From Malaya genurostris (lineage: Eukaryota; Arthropoda; Insecta; Diptera; Culicidae): a stretch of 64,000 bases of DNA. Of this stretch, positions 52,971-64,000 are shown in pieces. Below the pieces are notes generated by a model. That model had not been told where the DNA came from and did no database searches. It saw only the letters and a program-made list of their open reading frames with translations. The DNA lies in assembly GCF_030247185.1 (NCBI RefSeq), contig NC_080570.1:149824641-149888640 (forward strand), in the 5' to 3' direction. Numbering within the stretch: the first letter of the stretch is position 1; each line of letters opens with the position of its first letter. A program made the position numbers and the translations under genes.

Positions 52971-55550
52971 TTTGTTGCGAAAATACCACGCTCCAAGAAG
53001 TACTCGTTTTTCAATGTTTCTTTATATTGCAGTCAACATCGATCTGGAGCCCCGTACATTTGATACATTGGGGCCTATTGCTACAGTGAGTACCAAATTT
53101 GACCAAATTGTTCACATTTCGGGTAGTCGTGGAATGTGAAACCAAGTGTAAGTGCATATATCATTGCTTACATTCATGTATTTTGAATTGAGGCTGGATT
53201 CTTCGGGGATCATTTCTAGTAATGCCAAAATGAACTTATTAATTCTAACCCATCGTTCACTTCTCTTGCATTCATTTTGATCAAAAATTCTGTTTGATTA
53301 AAGTGCGTCGTTTTCCGAAGGTACTTACTTTCAAAAAAAAAAAGGTCAACTTCGCCTTAGTGCATAAAATATTTCACTCAAAGAGTAAAGGCAATAATCT
53401 TCATAAATATACAAATAACAAAGTGAAACAAACAGTGGGACAGATGATCAATTTTGACAGGAGTTTCGAATTTTTAAAGCTTTGGGAGATTTTTTTTTTT
53501 GTGAAATAAGCAATTCATCTTTTTGATTTTTTTCTACAGACCGGTAGAAATAAATTGTGCTGCGGGAAAAAAAAATTTTTGAAGTGTTTGGTATAATCCG
53601 AATCGCAAATCAGAAAAAATAATGGTAGTAAAATGAAATTTCGCCATTAGAAAATTGTAATTGATTTGTTTGCCTCAATTTTTAATTTCCATTCGGAAGT
53701 TTCCTTCCGACTCTATCGTCCACTATCGCGAGTAACAGTCGAATTAAATACGACAGAAAACCAAAAAAGTCGACGTGAAGCCCTCCCGAGTTTGTCAATC
53801 ATGGGGAAGAAACCCACTGTGCAATCAATTAGCCGGCTTCCAGCGAAAACCACTTCGGAAACCAAAAATGATTAAAACGTCTTCTGTCTCTAATGACGGA
53901 ACAGCAGCCGCCGAAGGCAGCCCGCAGTACCGGAATTCATGCTAATTTCAATCCCAAACGCATAATTCGGAACGAAAATTTCCCCCAGCCCTTGTCTTCT
54001 CGGGATCATCTCCGCGCCTAACATCCATACACCAACGATCCACCCCACCCCCTCCGAATCCGAGACAGTCCTGTCAAGCATTCCTTAACCCGTTTCGATT
54101 CCGAATGTTGAGGCTGCTGCTGTTGCGGGAGTTTGGTGCGGCAGTCGGTTCGATATCGGTTCATAAATCACCAAGGTTTAGCCAAGTGTAACCGCGAAAG
54201 AATCCGGCAGCTGTGCGACGACGTTCCGTTGTTTGTGCTTGGGATATTCGTTTCTCTTCCGAATTCCGAGGGAGGGGGGAGGGAGAGGGAAGGGCGACGC
54301 AGACCGAGATCCGTGAGCCGTGATTTGAAATTAAAATCGTGGTGGTTGATTTCGTTTGAATAGGCACAGCAGATTCCCGGAGAGGATTTGAAAGTGATTA
54401 GTGAAAAGAATATTAACAGCGATGTTGCGTAATAGGCTGCTGGCGGGTGGGGGTTGAGGGTTGAGGATGCCTTTGGTGCGGGGACCAAAAAGTTCATTCC
54501 AATAGATACCTACTAAAAAGGGTTAAAAGTTCGCAGGAGCTGGGGAACAGCCTTACCGAGCTGGAAACAACTTTCGACTGATCTTTGCTTTGATTTTTGT
54601 TGCGATTTCTCCATCTGGGTTAATTTTAGAAGCCATATCTTTCCAGGGGTTGAAACTCTTTTGTGAGCCAATTATACTCGAACTCAGTTGATTCGGGCGT
54701 TCCTTTGTTGGGCATTGAAAGATACTCTGAATAGAATGTCACACAGGGAATCTTTAGTTTGTCCGTCCGGTTTCAGAAATCGGAAATCACCCACGACCTG
54801 ATTAGTAAGCTTTTCTTTCGACTATTGACTATAGAGGAGGTTCCATGCACATTTCAGAACAAAACCGAAAATTTTGAAAACCCCATAAAAAATACTTAGT
54901 GTGCAAGCAATTTGCGATTGTAGCTAAAGGTGTGTTTGATGCAGTTGGAGAGTGGAATTTCTCTTGAATCGAAGCCGATCATTGTTTTGTGGTTGCTCGC
55001 GTCGTGTCCCGTTCGTTATAGTCATCAACATTTTTGTACACATTGAATCGCTGGACCGTGTTTGCGGTGAAATATTTAGTCATTTTATTATTTCTGCTGC
55101 AAATCGAAATGAAAAATTGGATTCGAATTGAATTGTTCATCTAAAGCAATTCAGTTTTGAACTTAATAAATTCAAATTAACCCAAGTCAATTTTTCATTT
55201 AGGAACTGCATACAAAATCGCATTAAAAAATCGTATAGATCTGAAAATTCTCACAAAAACAAAATCGCTCAACTTTAAAAATATGCAAAAAACCAACGCA
55301 AAAAGCAGGACAAATGTTTTGGTCGAGTGTCACAAAAATTCATGAAACGTCAAAAGCGAATTTTATATATATAGAAAAAAAATCTTCGAATTAAAATCGA
55401 TTTTCTGCTGAAATCCTTTTTTTATATCAGATGTCTCGGGAAGCCATCAAACATCTTGAACTGGTGAGATTTCGAAAAAGAAATTTACTCTGGGAAAAAT
55501 TACTTTGTCGTGTCTATTGGTCGAGCTTTGTGAGAAAAACGGCCAAAATA
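52971..55550. other. Mostly single-copy DNA
   Basis: 53870-54550 is GC-richer, with gagggaggggggagggagag near 54269 and no repeats shared with the window. Frames at 54133-54363 plus and 54168-54497 minus overlap and have no domains. The hairpin tttgtgagaaaaacgg with ccgtttttctcacaaa lies at about 55529-55571. No gene is supported. Confidence 0.35.
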
Positions 55551-55559
55551 ACCGTTTTT

Positions 55560-56090
55560 CTCACAAAACTCGGCTCCATCGCATCAATTGTCTTCGGGAG
55601 CCTATTACCCAGTTAGTTCCTCCATATACAGAGCATAACCTTCAGGTCATCGAAAATTTCTAAATGAATGGCCAGACTGACTTTCGCTTAAAAAAAACCA
55701 TTTCTTTTGTGCCGATGCAGCGGTTGTTCGCACGTGAAGAAACGACGTTCAACGTTCCCTGGCTTCAATTCATATGGCACCCAATTGCCTACCTTTCGGC
55801 TCATTTCCATTGATTTTAAACGATGACAAATGACTGGTTGAGTAACTCTGAGTTATTTTGCATGTTCTTCTGTGACTAGTCCTTGATCCTGGAATTCTTC
55901 ATCTTCAAACTTTGGAGCGGTTTGTTTTTTTGTCTTCCAAATCAAAATTGTCAGTTTTGAACCGTGCAAACAACTTTCGACACGTTCGCTCCGCTAGATC
56001 ATGCTCATTATAAACTTCCACCAAAAAACGATGACTTTCGGTGGCTGTTTTCTTCGTATTGATAAAAAAAAATGAAGAAATCCCCACAAA
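55560..56090 (-). pseudogene. Mariner (irritans-like) transposase N-terminal half, decayed
   Basis: On the minus strand the order is KKTATESHRFLVEVYNEHDL and AERTCRKLFARFKTDNFDLE (DNA-binding domain). Then come VTQPVICHRLKSMEMSRKVG, NWVPYELKPGNVERRFFTCE and KVMLCIW. The WVPYEL signature, the mariner WVPHEL-type motif, is present. Several stops and shifts break it, and the second and third catalytic positions are lost. Terminal repeats were not found. Confidence 0.82.
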
Positions 56091-56244
56091 AACGCTTTAG
56101 TCGCCACAAAATTCGATATTTTCACAGTAAAAAAATATATTACTGATCCTGAAACTGTAGGACAGTAGATTTCCAACGCATATTTGGAATGTCAAGTCAA
56201 GTTTTAGCATCAGTTAGTAAACGACACGAACTTATTAATGCGAA

Positions 56245-56345
56245 TATTTTATCAATTTTTGATGTAGAATCATATGGAACTTTATCAATTTTTGATGTAG
56301 AATCATATAATTTTAATCAATTTTTGATGTAGAATCATATGGAAC
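56245..56345. repeat. Tandem repeat, three units of about 36-38 bp
   Basis: tatcaatttttgatgtagaa, tcatatggaactt is repeated three times, the middle copy varying in its last bases. Confidence 0.85.
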
Positions 56346-57040
56346 TACTAATGCGCACCAACAGTTCAATGTGAACTGCTAACGCACTTGTGATACGACC
56401 CAACATCGTGAACGTTATGAACGCTACAGAAATGAACAAGTTTCGGTTAAATTCAACCTGCATCAATTTCAAAATGGACGCATCGCTCCCAAGTGACAAC
56501 AGAAAGACAACGAGATCGAATCAGGAATCAGATCAGAAGGGCTCGGATGGCACGTTCTTCATTTTCGGAGGAGATTCGTGTCTTGCCGTGTTTTTATTCA
56601 ATCTGATTCCTGGTGGGAAACGGAACGGTTGGGAATGATATTGAGGAGAAAAAAAACGACAAACAAAAAATGACAAAAAAATGTCATTCACTCCCAAACG
56701 AATGAAAAACACTTCGTATATTCATAATTTTTGTTCAATGCCCGAAAAAGCATTCTCGTTATGCCGCCTAAGTTGCCTTAGGTGTATAAGACGATCGTGA
56801 AGATTATCCATTAGATCGTTTTTTAAAACAGCAGAGAAATATCCATTTCTCGACCTTACCTGCAGTCGAAGAGAACCGAGCTGGGAACACTCCATTCGAC
56901 AAGTAGAAACATTGCCGGCAAAAAGTCTCACTGCGGTTTTGATTTTTTTTTTTTTTACCTGGTGAAAGTAAAAAGGTTTACCTTTTTATTAAGAACATTC
57001 CTGACACGAATTTGGGTTCAGTTTTGAGCATAAAATTTTC
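56346..57040. other. Non-coding DNA
   Basis: Starts with a scrap of hairpin family H (aacagttcaatgtgaactgc, taacgcac). A frame at 56390-56638 plus shows no motif. The rest is unassigned. Confidence 0.35.
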
Positions 57041-57044
57041 GAAA

Positions 57045-57860
57045 TCGGATAATGAGTTCATTCGTTTTGTCGCTTACGTCACTTATACCAGAATATATTA
57101 ACGGAACCGTAAGTGACAGCCATTTGCACTTCACGAACCATCAGTGTAGCTTCCAAACGAGCCTAAGCTTGTTGAAGTCGGTTCAACCATCGGAGCAAAC
57201 AGGAGCGTTTTGTCGTTTATGTCACCTTTGCCACGATGTCTTCGAAACCAAAAGTGACCGCGTTTTGTTCTTCAAATTTGATCAATATTTCAATAGAAAT
57301 TTCGAAGTCTAAGCTTGTTGAAATCGGATCAGCCATCTCCGAGAAAAGGGAGTGGTAAGAATTAGGTGCGATTTTTCTTTTAGAGTTACGCCACTTATAC
57401 CATTATATCTCCAGAGCCAGAAATGACACCCATTTAAATTACAATCCTATCAAACACACCAACAGTGTAGTTTCCAAACGTGCCCTAAGCTTGTTGAAGT
57501 CGGTTCAAGCATCGGAGCGAAAAATAAGCGATTTGTCGTTTACGCCACTTATGTCACGATGTCTCCGAAACCAGTAGGGATCGCAGTTTGGTCTTCGAAC
57601 TTGATCAATATTTCAATAGAAACTTCCAAGTCCAAGCTTGTTGAAATCGGATCAGCCATCTCGGAGAAGAGTGAGTGGAAAGAATTAGGTGCGTTTTTTC
57701 TCAGTTGCGCCACTTATACCATTATATCTCCAGAGCCAGAAGTGACACCCATTTGAACTTCGAGCTTGATCAATGAATTTTTAGTTGCTTTAAAAAGGAA
57801 CACAACTTCTTGAAACCGATTTAGCGATCTCCAGAAAAGAAATGTTTAAGCTACTTTTAG
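57045..57860 (+). repeat. Tandem repeat with a 322-bp dimeric unit
   Basis: aacttgatcaatatttcaat, agaaacttcc and aagcttgttgaaatcggatc, agccatctc recur at about 57280-57350 and 57600-57665. cgccacttataccattatat occurs at 57387 and 57708 and gtcgtttatgtcac/gtcgtttacgccac at 57212 and 57534, giving an offset of 321-322 bp. Half-units of about 160 bp are related to each other. Confidence 0.8.
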
Positions 57861-58489
57861 CATTATATCTCCGGAACAGACATTAAATAATGCCCTAATA
57901 GAAGCTTTCAAACGCTTGATATTGATAGTGAAATTCCACTCGTGAGTCACTGTTCATAAACCATGCGCCTCCTTCGTAGAACATAAAATGGAGGCGCATG
58001 ATGTTCAACTACCTAAATTCCATAAATAGGTGAATTCCATCGGATTTTACCATACTCTGGTTCGAATGAACCTCTGCACACGTCTTCAATATGGCAAACC
58101 ATTTGTTTTATACGGATGAATCGTATAACTTCGAAACTATTGAATGTATGAAAAGTTTCAATTTAAAATAAATATACACTGATGGAAAAAACTTGAATGG
58201 TTCGTCAATTATTTAAAAAGGTTGATTTTTACTCCACTATTAAACATGACTGACCAAATTTCAGGTGCTCTATCGATATTCGAAAATCAAGCCATATTTT
58301 CGAATAAAAAAATATTGAGAAAATTTCATATTGAGTGCTACACCGAGAAAAATCGATACTAAACATTTTAGTTCGATTTAAAAGAATGAAAAAACAGTTT
58401 TAATTTTTATGATATATTGTCCCAAGATGGGTGATTATTTTCCCTAGCAACCGTTCCTACTTTACTAGGTAGACACATTTTTTAATGAC

Positions 58490-58985
58490 AAAATATTTAA
58501 AATCGATTTTTTTCAGTGTAGGATTCGATTAAACGAATTTTGTGTCAAATCGTATTTAGAGTTGGCAGTCACAGAAAGCCGCTTTGCTTGTTTTGTTTAT
58601 TTTCTTCTAAAATTTTATTCTTATCAAACTTTTATTCTTATCCATTTTTTTTTCATAAGGTCGTAGCCCAAAAATTACAAATCCAACAAAAATGTGTTCT
58701 ACTAGACAAATTATCGAATAAAAAAATAATATTCATTATTTATATAATATTATAATTATATATAATTTAATTTTATTCGAAAATTTGACTAATTTTGGGA
58801 AAATAACTAACTAGTAAAACACATTTTTGTTATATTTGTCTTTTTTTGACTATGACCTTTTGAAAAAAAAATTGATAAGAATAAACTTTTGGAAGGAAAA
58901 AAACAAAACATGCAATTTTGGAAGAAAAAAAAGAGTACTGAAAAATTATAAATGAAGTCCTACACTGAAAAAAATCTGTTAAAAA
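58490..58985. mobile_element. Palindromic MITE (family P), copy 1
   Basis: aaaatcgatttttttcagtg, taggattcg (about 58499-58527) is inverted at about 58958-58985 (tcctacactgaaaaaaatct). The interior has inverted arms around aacaaaaatgtgttctacta (58686) and tagtaaaacacatttttgtt (58813). Non-coding. Confidence 0.75.
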
Positions 58986-59186
58986 TTTATTTAGTCGGTT
59001 TACAAAAAACACCATTTTCGATTTTGATGAAATTTTACCCCAAGATAGGTTATTTCATTCCCTTTCAATCGTTCATGAATTGAAAGATGGGCTCTTTGAA
59101 GGAAAAAAAAAAAAGATTTTCTAACAAAATTATTAACAATCTAGATTGATGTACGTGGGAAGCTGAACTAAGCATACAAATTCATA

Positions 59187-59362
59187 TTTAACCAGTATCT
59201 AACGGGGAGAGTAGATTGAAAAAATGAGATGCGAATGCAATTAGTTAATGAAAACCGCAAAAATGTTACCGCAGAGACGGGACTCGAACCCGTGACTAAC
59301 TCCTAACCAGGGAAATCGTTTTACCAATTAAACTACCTGTTTTTCCCGTTAGATACTGATTT
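59187..59362 (-). mobile_element. tRNA-derived SINE, copy 2, flanked by inverted gttagatactg
   Basis: On the minus strand the tRNA-like part (59340-59270) reads taggtagtttaattgg-like A box and acgggttcgagtcccgtctc B box. The body follows (gcggttttcattaactaatt, gcattcgcatctcatttttt). cagtatctaacggg at the left and cccgttagatactg at the right are inverted, which is unusual for a SINE. Confidence 0.7.
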
Positions 59363-59439
59363 AAAATTAGACTAGAAAAATAAATGTAGCATTGATAATC
59401 TCAAATAGATGATGATGCTGAGTACCCCAAAAGATGGAT

Positions 59440-59835
59440 TTTTTCTTCTAAAATTGCATATTTTGTTTATTTTTTCTTAAAAAAAATTATTCTTAACAAT
59501 TAATTTTTTGTTTTAAAAAGATCATAGTCGAAATATCAGAAATCCAACAAAAATGTGTTTTACTAGTTAGTTATTTTTCGAAATTTTGTAAAATTTTCGA
59601 ATAGAAATATTATATAAATAATGAATATTATATTTTTATTCGAAAATTTGACTAATTTCTGGAAAATAACTAACTAGTAAAACACACTTTTGCTGGATTT
59701 CTGTGACACCCAGAAAGTTTCTTGAAAATTTGGAAGAGTGCTGTCAAATCTGAACACGATTTGATACGAAATTTGTTTAAATTAATCCTACACTGAAAAA
59801 AAAATCGATTTTAAAAATTTAGTCATAAAAAATGT
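59440..59835. mobile_element. Palindromic MITE (family P), copy 2
   Basis: aaatccaacaaaaatgtgtt, ttactagttagttattttt (59541-59578) is inverted at about 59655-59705. The right end tcctacactgaaaaaaaaat matches copy 1. The left terminal repeat is not preserved. Confidence 0.65.
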
Positions 59836-59944
59836 GCCGATTTTGAGTACCCCAAAGGTAGCAAAAGGAGGCAAAAACTCAAACTCTCAAATGTCGGATG
59901 GCAAAACTGAAGTGAAGATAGACATTTGACCCGGTGTGTGTTGT

Positions 59945-60164
59945 TTGTAAAGCGAAGCATGCTTGGTTTCGTCTAGTCAATTGGACTTTCTTTTCATGTG
60001 TTTTCATAAGCAAGGTTAATTTAATTGGTAAAACGATTTCCCCGATTAGGAGCTAGCTACGGGTTCGAATCCGGATCTCTGCGTTAACATTTTTGCGGTT
60101 TTCATTACATAGTTGCATTCACATGTCATTTTTTCAAATTGTTTTCCCCATTAGATACTGATCA
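59945..60164 (+). mobile_element. tRNA-derived SINE, copy 3
   Basis: aagcgaagcatgcttggttt, cgtctagtcaattggac leads into the tRNA-like part (60011-60082, B box gggttcgaatcc at 60061-60072). It then continues ggttttcattacatagttgc, attcacatgtcattttttca and ends ccccattagatactgat. Order and length match copy 1. Confidence 0.75.
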
Positions 60165-60174
60165 AATTTAACAC

Positions 60175-60520
60175 TAACTCAGAATTCCGTACGGGACCGC
60201 AGGACCTTTCATTTGAATCTAAGTTTGTCAAAATCGGCCTCGCCATCTATGAGACAATTTGAAACACATATTTCCATTTTTCGCACATTTTACCCCATAA
60301 CTCTGGAACCGGGAGTCGGATCCAAATAATTTTCAGGAATTTCGTATGGGACCACAACACCTTTCATTTGAATCTAAGTTTCGGTTCAACCATCTCCGAG
60401 AAAAGTTAGTTCACTTACTAATTCAGGAATTTTGCATGGAATTACAAGACATTTCATTCAAATCTAAGTTTGTGAAAATCGGTTCAGCCATCTCCGAGAA
60501 AAGTTAGTCGGTTTTCACAG
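60175..60520 (+). repeat. Tandem repeat of catttgaatctaagtttgtc units
   Basis: Three units carry acctttcatttgaatctaag, aatcggttcagccatctccg and agaaaagttagt. The wording resembles the 57-kb repeat (aatcggatcagccatctccg), so both may derive from one family. Confidence 0.7.
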
Positions 60521-61480
60521 TGACTGCATAACCTTTCTATATGAGAAAGGCAAAAACAAATCATCGATACAAATTCAAGTCAAAGTTTGTTTGAAATCGA
60601 TAATACACGGACTTTAATGACTGTTTATAATATTACAATCTACTTGAGGAAAAATAGTTGTTGTTGTTGTTGTGAGCAATGCTGTAAAACTTCATTCAAT
60701 GCAATTGCACACACTGACCATCAGTCTACTGCAGTAAACTTCACATTCTAACACATAACCTTCGCTGTCGCACCGAATGGCCATCATCCCGTCCTTCATT
60801 CGTTTCTCCTTCTACCGAAGCTCAGTTTAACCACCGTCAGTTTATCTCTTGAAGTAACAAAATATCTCTTACAATTCAATGAGACAGCGGCCTTCAAACA
60901 TTCGAATCGGGTTCAATATAATGGATGAAAGGTAAAGGTCATGATAACGGAAATATAAACTGTAAAATAAACATGAAATAATTGATCCCTCCTTTCAGTT
61001 TTCATTTTTAACATTTCGAAACACATCTCAATATATTTCAAACCGTCGAAATTTTCGATTTTCACCGGCTGATGATAATTGAAAGCTCAAATGAGATTAT
61101 GGTCGGATAGAGTTTTGTATTTTCGAGTTGATGTTTATGCGCCTATTCATTCGCACTTTCTCACTACCCACAGTGAAGACAATAAAACAGGTAGACTACT
61201 TGGCTACACTACAATCTGAGCACGGTTATTCAATTGACGATAAATTCTGTGAGTTTCGACAACCAAAGTAAAATCAATCAGAAGGGATATGTCGACAGTT
61301 AACGACCATAAATTTTATTTTCGTTCAATAATATTCGATTGGAATAATGTTTTACCGCACTGGATATCTTTTTCGTTTGTTTATCAGGACCATCGAAATT
61401 TTTAATTTGTAATCATTTTGAAAACCAAAGCTCTTTTCTACTTAAATTTTCTCAACTATAATTTATGGAAAGTTGACTGC
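60521..61480. other. Mostly single-copy non-coding DNA
   Basis: A gttgttgttgttgttgtgag run lies at about 60659-60678. No coding signal and no repeat partner. Confidence 0.35.
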
Positions 61481-61489
61481 TGGGTGGAA

Positions 61490-61770
61490 TTTTGTTTCGA
61501 AAAATTATATACTTGGCATCGGCGACCGACGTTTCGAAGGAAAATCCCTTCATCTTCAGGGAAACTATAAAATTTACGTGCATAAATTTGTAACAAGTTT
61601 CACACTATTCGATTGCAGAGATAATGTTGTGAGTACGTGACTACGTATGTACGGTTATTCAATTGACGATGAATTCTGGGAGCTCGCGACTGATTTATGT
61701 ACGTAAAATTTATAGTTGCCCTGAAGATGAAGGGATTTTCCTTCGAAACGTCGGTCTTTAACGCCTAATA
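61490..61770. repeat. Inverted repeat with hammerhead-like core words
   Basis: gacgtttcgaaggaaaatcc, cttcatcttcagggaaacta (61528-61567) is inverted at about 61711-61752. In each arm, read outward, the order ctgaaga, gaagg loop ccttc, gaaac appears (plus strand 61721-61749). That resembles a hammerhead ribozyme core, CUGANGA then stem II then GAAA. One extra base at 61728 and no clear stem III make activity unproven. Confidence 0.6.
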
Positions 61771-61894
61771 TACATTTTGCAAAGCAAAATTCCACCAAAA
61801 AGTTATCTTGCTATAAATTATAGTTAGGAAAAGTTTTGTAGCAGAGAGCAAAATTAACAATTTATAAATCCGATGGTTCTAAAATACACACTTA

Positions 61895-62320
61895 AAAAAA
61901 CCCTGTGATTTTACATCTTATTTGATGCACATAAATGGAGCGTCGCAGTTCACGCAAATTTACGTCGCCTGATAGTTAATATTGTGTCTAAGACTCCTTG
62001 ACATGAAATTCATTGAAATAAAAAAGAATACTGATAGCAACCGCCGCGACATGAACCGAGTATCATTGGATCGCAAGTACGTCTGTTAATCGACTGAGCC
62101 ACAGAAGCATACATCTGCTTGGCTGGTAAAAGGTGCATTTAAAATCATACAGTCGCGCCTGCTAGCAGGTTACAGTCGAAACCAGTAAAATTCAAGCTCA
62201 TCAAACAGTAAGTAATTACAAATAAAATCTTCCGTCATTTGACAAATTAGGTCTTTATGAATTACATCGTATGAGGGATTAGGTCACCTGTAAAATTCAA
62301 ATTTTTTGGAGTGTATGAAT
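61895..62320. mobile_element. Possible TIR element with a tRNA-like core
   Basis: cacttaaaaaaaccctgtga, ttttac at the left and gtaaaattcaaattttttgg, agtg at the right are roughly inverted. Between them, on the minus strand at about 62112-62030, tctgtggctcagtcgattaa resembles a tRNA A box and cggttcatgtcgcgg a degenerate B box. Fold and termini do not support a functional tRNA. Confidence 0.45.
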
Positions 62321-64000
62321 CAATGACCACCTCTTCTGTAAGAACATTTCCCTGCCTTTACCCTCACAAGTCCCGGCACTTCAGTCGAACCTAATCACAG
62401 AATATTTCCTCGGGGAAGCGCCTCACTGTCGCCATCTAATTCAGACGGACGGACGGGCGGACGATGATTTACCATCCTCTTCCGAACGGGGAATCCTTTC
62501 CCGGAGCATCACACACACACACAACTTTTCCAATGAATCAACTGTCCCGAGGATGTTATAATTCACAACCGGACCGAAGTTTTGCCGACCGTCGGTTTTA
62601 CTTCAAAGTCGCCGAGGGAACTGGGGGGCGGGGGGAACAACTTTTCAATTGAGTCTGTTCAGGCAAAAAATTTTGTTCATATAATTTCCGATAAATCTAA
62701 AGTTAAAACTGTACTCGGTTTGAAGCGGCAAAGTAAAAGAAGAAAAAAAAAACTGCTGGCAAAAAAACTAAAATCTCGCATCGATCAATAGATACTTTCA
62801 AGCACCAGCTCGAACATGAAGATGAAAAAGTGTCATTGCTCGGTCGGGAAGAAGTCCGCTCCGGGAACGACGGACGGACGGACGATAAGACGATCCAACA
62901 AAACCGAAGAAATGGCAACTTTATTAATTTAAAAAGTTTCCCTTTTCTGCCTGCCTGCCTGCGTATCATGAACTGCCGTTTCCCCGGGAACTTCCCGATC
63001 TGTTTCCGTCTCTGATGAGTGTGTGTGTTTGTGTGTGTTGACAGGAACGACGACGGCACCGTTTGTCATCTCCCAGTCTGTTGATTCTTTAAAATCACGC
63101 AAAGAAAAACTCATCCCGGCGGTGGTGCGGCTTTGATCCAACGCACACACACACACACATTTCCGTACGTACACACGTATTAGAGCTGGCTTGTTCCAGT
63201 CGGATTGACAGCTCGGGTGAGAAAGTTTTTCCCCATCTCAGAAATCATCGCAGAAATCTTCCCCGGTAATTCGTTCCGGTTCGGGCGCACGGCTTTACTG
63301 AGCCAAGCATAGCCAAGCATACCGGCGAAGAGTGGTTCCCAAAAAAAACAGGCTGCTGCTCCAGGACTCGTCAGCATCTTCACGGATCGAGTGGGACAAG
63401 TTCGACAGTAATTGCTTTCTGCTTCTGCCAGACATTATTGCATGTGAAGGACGCGCAAAACCTCGAATTGACTACGGAAAACGTGCCTGCGCTTGGCCCG
63501 TGTTCCAAATTACTTCTTCATTCGATGACAAATCTGTCAATGCTTTCCGCATCCGGTGAAAAACTAATTTTACCTCTAGTCTAGTTCACGACCCTCACCC
63601 TCCCCCGGTCCGGAAGCCAAAGCAATTCGCACCCGCTTAACCTGCCATTAAAGGTGGAAAATCATGGTCTAACCATTTCTCCGATTTTGGCCCCAAAATT
63701 GTCAGCGGCGGCGGCGGCGGCGCCCTTCACATGCAGTGACAGAATTTGCATAATTTCATCATCAATCATAGCCCGCCCCTTCCATCGGAAACCATCGCGC
63801 GACCCCTTGGGGACTGAGCAAACCCAGTGCAGCTCCGGTGGTTGGGACTATGAATTTCTTATTTTCCAACCTGATGGATCACGACGATACCCTCCGGCGA
63901 CAACCAGGACGACGTCGACGACGACGATGTTCGGGGCGGGGGAATGGCGGAACAACTGACAAGGCCAAATTACTGCCGAGCTTCACAGCCTGTGAACCTG
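62321..64000. other. GC-richer single-copy DNA with microsatellites
   Basis: Includes cacacacacacacac near 62511 and 63144, gacggacggacggac runs near 62444 and 62870, a gcggcggcggcggcggcg run at about 63705-63722 and acgacgtcgacgacgacgat near 63909. Frames such as 63332-63559 and 63654-63959 (plus) are open but show no domain and follow the trinucleotide runs. This could be host gene or promoter DNA continuing beyond the window. Confidence 0.4.

Noticed and set aside
62030..62112. Possible tRNA gene on the minus strand
   Set aside because: A-box-like sequence but a degenerate B box and unpaired acceptor ends.
63654..63959. 101-aa frame with an Ala run near the right edge as a host exon
   Set aside because: The open frame follows a GCG trinucleotide run; no domain or splice signals that I could defend.

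Overview
The window looks like nuclear DNA of a mosquito (Culicidae) with a large, repeat-rich genome. This is inferred from three things: Tc1/mariner-type transposases with DD37E spacing, a class first described in mosquitoes; I-type non-LTR retrotransposons with RNase H; and dense fold-back MITEs and satellites in AT-rich DNA. No complete host protein-coding gene can be supported. Almost every convincing coding segment belongs to a transposable element. Most other open frames are short and fall in repeats or in the shadow of element genes.

Layout. 0-8 kb: a 213-bp hAT-like MITE with a perfect 8-bp target duplication, a small retroposed 3' end with AATAAA and 24 A, a 5'-truncated I-type retrotransposon bounded by a 15-bp target duplication, an internally deleted mariner, an unrecognised 111-aa frame and a GC-rich stretch. 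8.4-14.5 kb: a near full-length I-type retrotransposon on the minus strand, with ORF1 (three zinc knuckles) overlapping ORF2 (endonuclease, reverse transcriptase, RNase H). ORF2 is broken by one in-frame TAA. The element sits inside a unit of a dispersed satellite. 14.5-17.3 kb: three kinds of tandem or low-complexity repeat. 17.5-27.5 kb: a series of fold-back elements, a tRNA-derived SINE and a second hAT-like MITE. 27.6-30.8 kb: nested mariner remnants and a DD37E transposase with one stop and one frameshift. 31.2-33.5 kb: GC-rich DNA resembling a long 5'-UTR first exon with a splice donor at 33483; this is the best host-gene candidate, on the plus strand. 34.8-39.6 kb: a 4.7-kb AGCAGTTTTTT satellite with a 1259-bp higher-order repeat. 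39.6-44.3 kb: a DD37E relic and a 2.8-kb giant inverted repeat. 44.5-47 kb: single-copy DNA. 47-53 kb: the satellite with the gtcgccatcttgga motif, carrying embedded mariner relics, plus a MITE, a second DD37E element and an orphan terminal repeat of the first DD37E family. 53-64 kb: mostly single-copy DNA with a mariner relic, a 322-bp tandem repeat, palindromic MITEs, SINE copies and GC-rich microsatellite DNA at the end.

How the parts relate. The retrotransposon ORFs would act together: ORF1 binds the RNA, while ORF2 nicks the target and reverse-transcribes, with RNase H removing template RNA. The MITEs have no proteins and would depend on transposases supplied elsewhere. The DNA between 33.5 and 64 kb could be intron or regulatory DNA of the host gene whose first exon may end at 33482, but that is inference.
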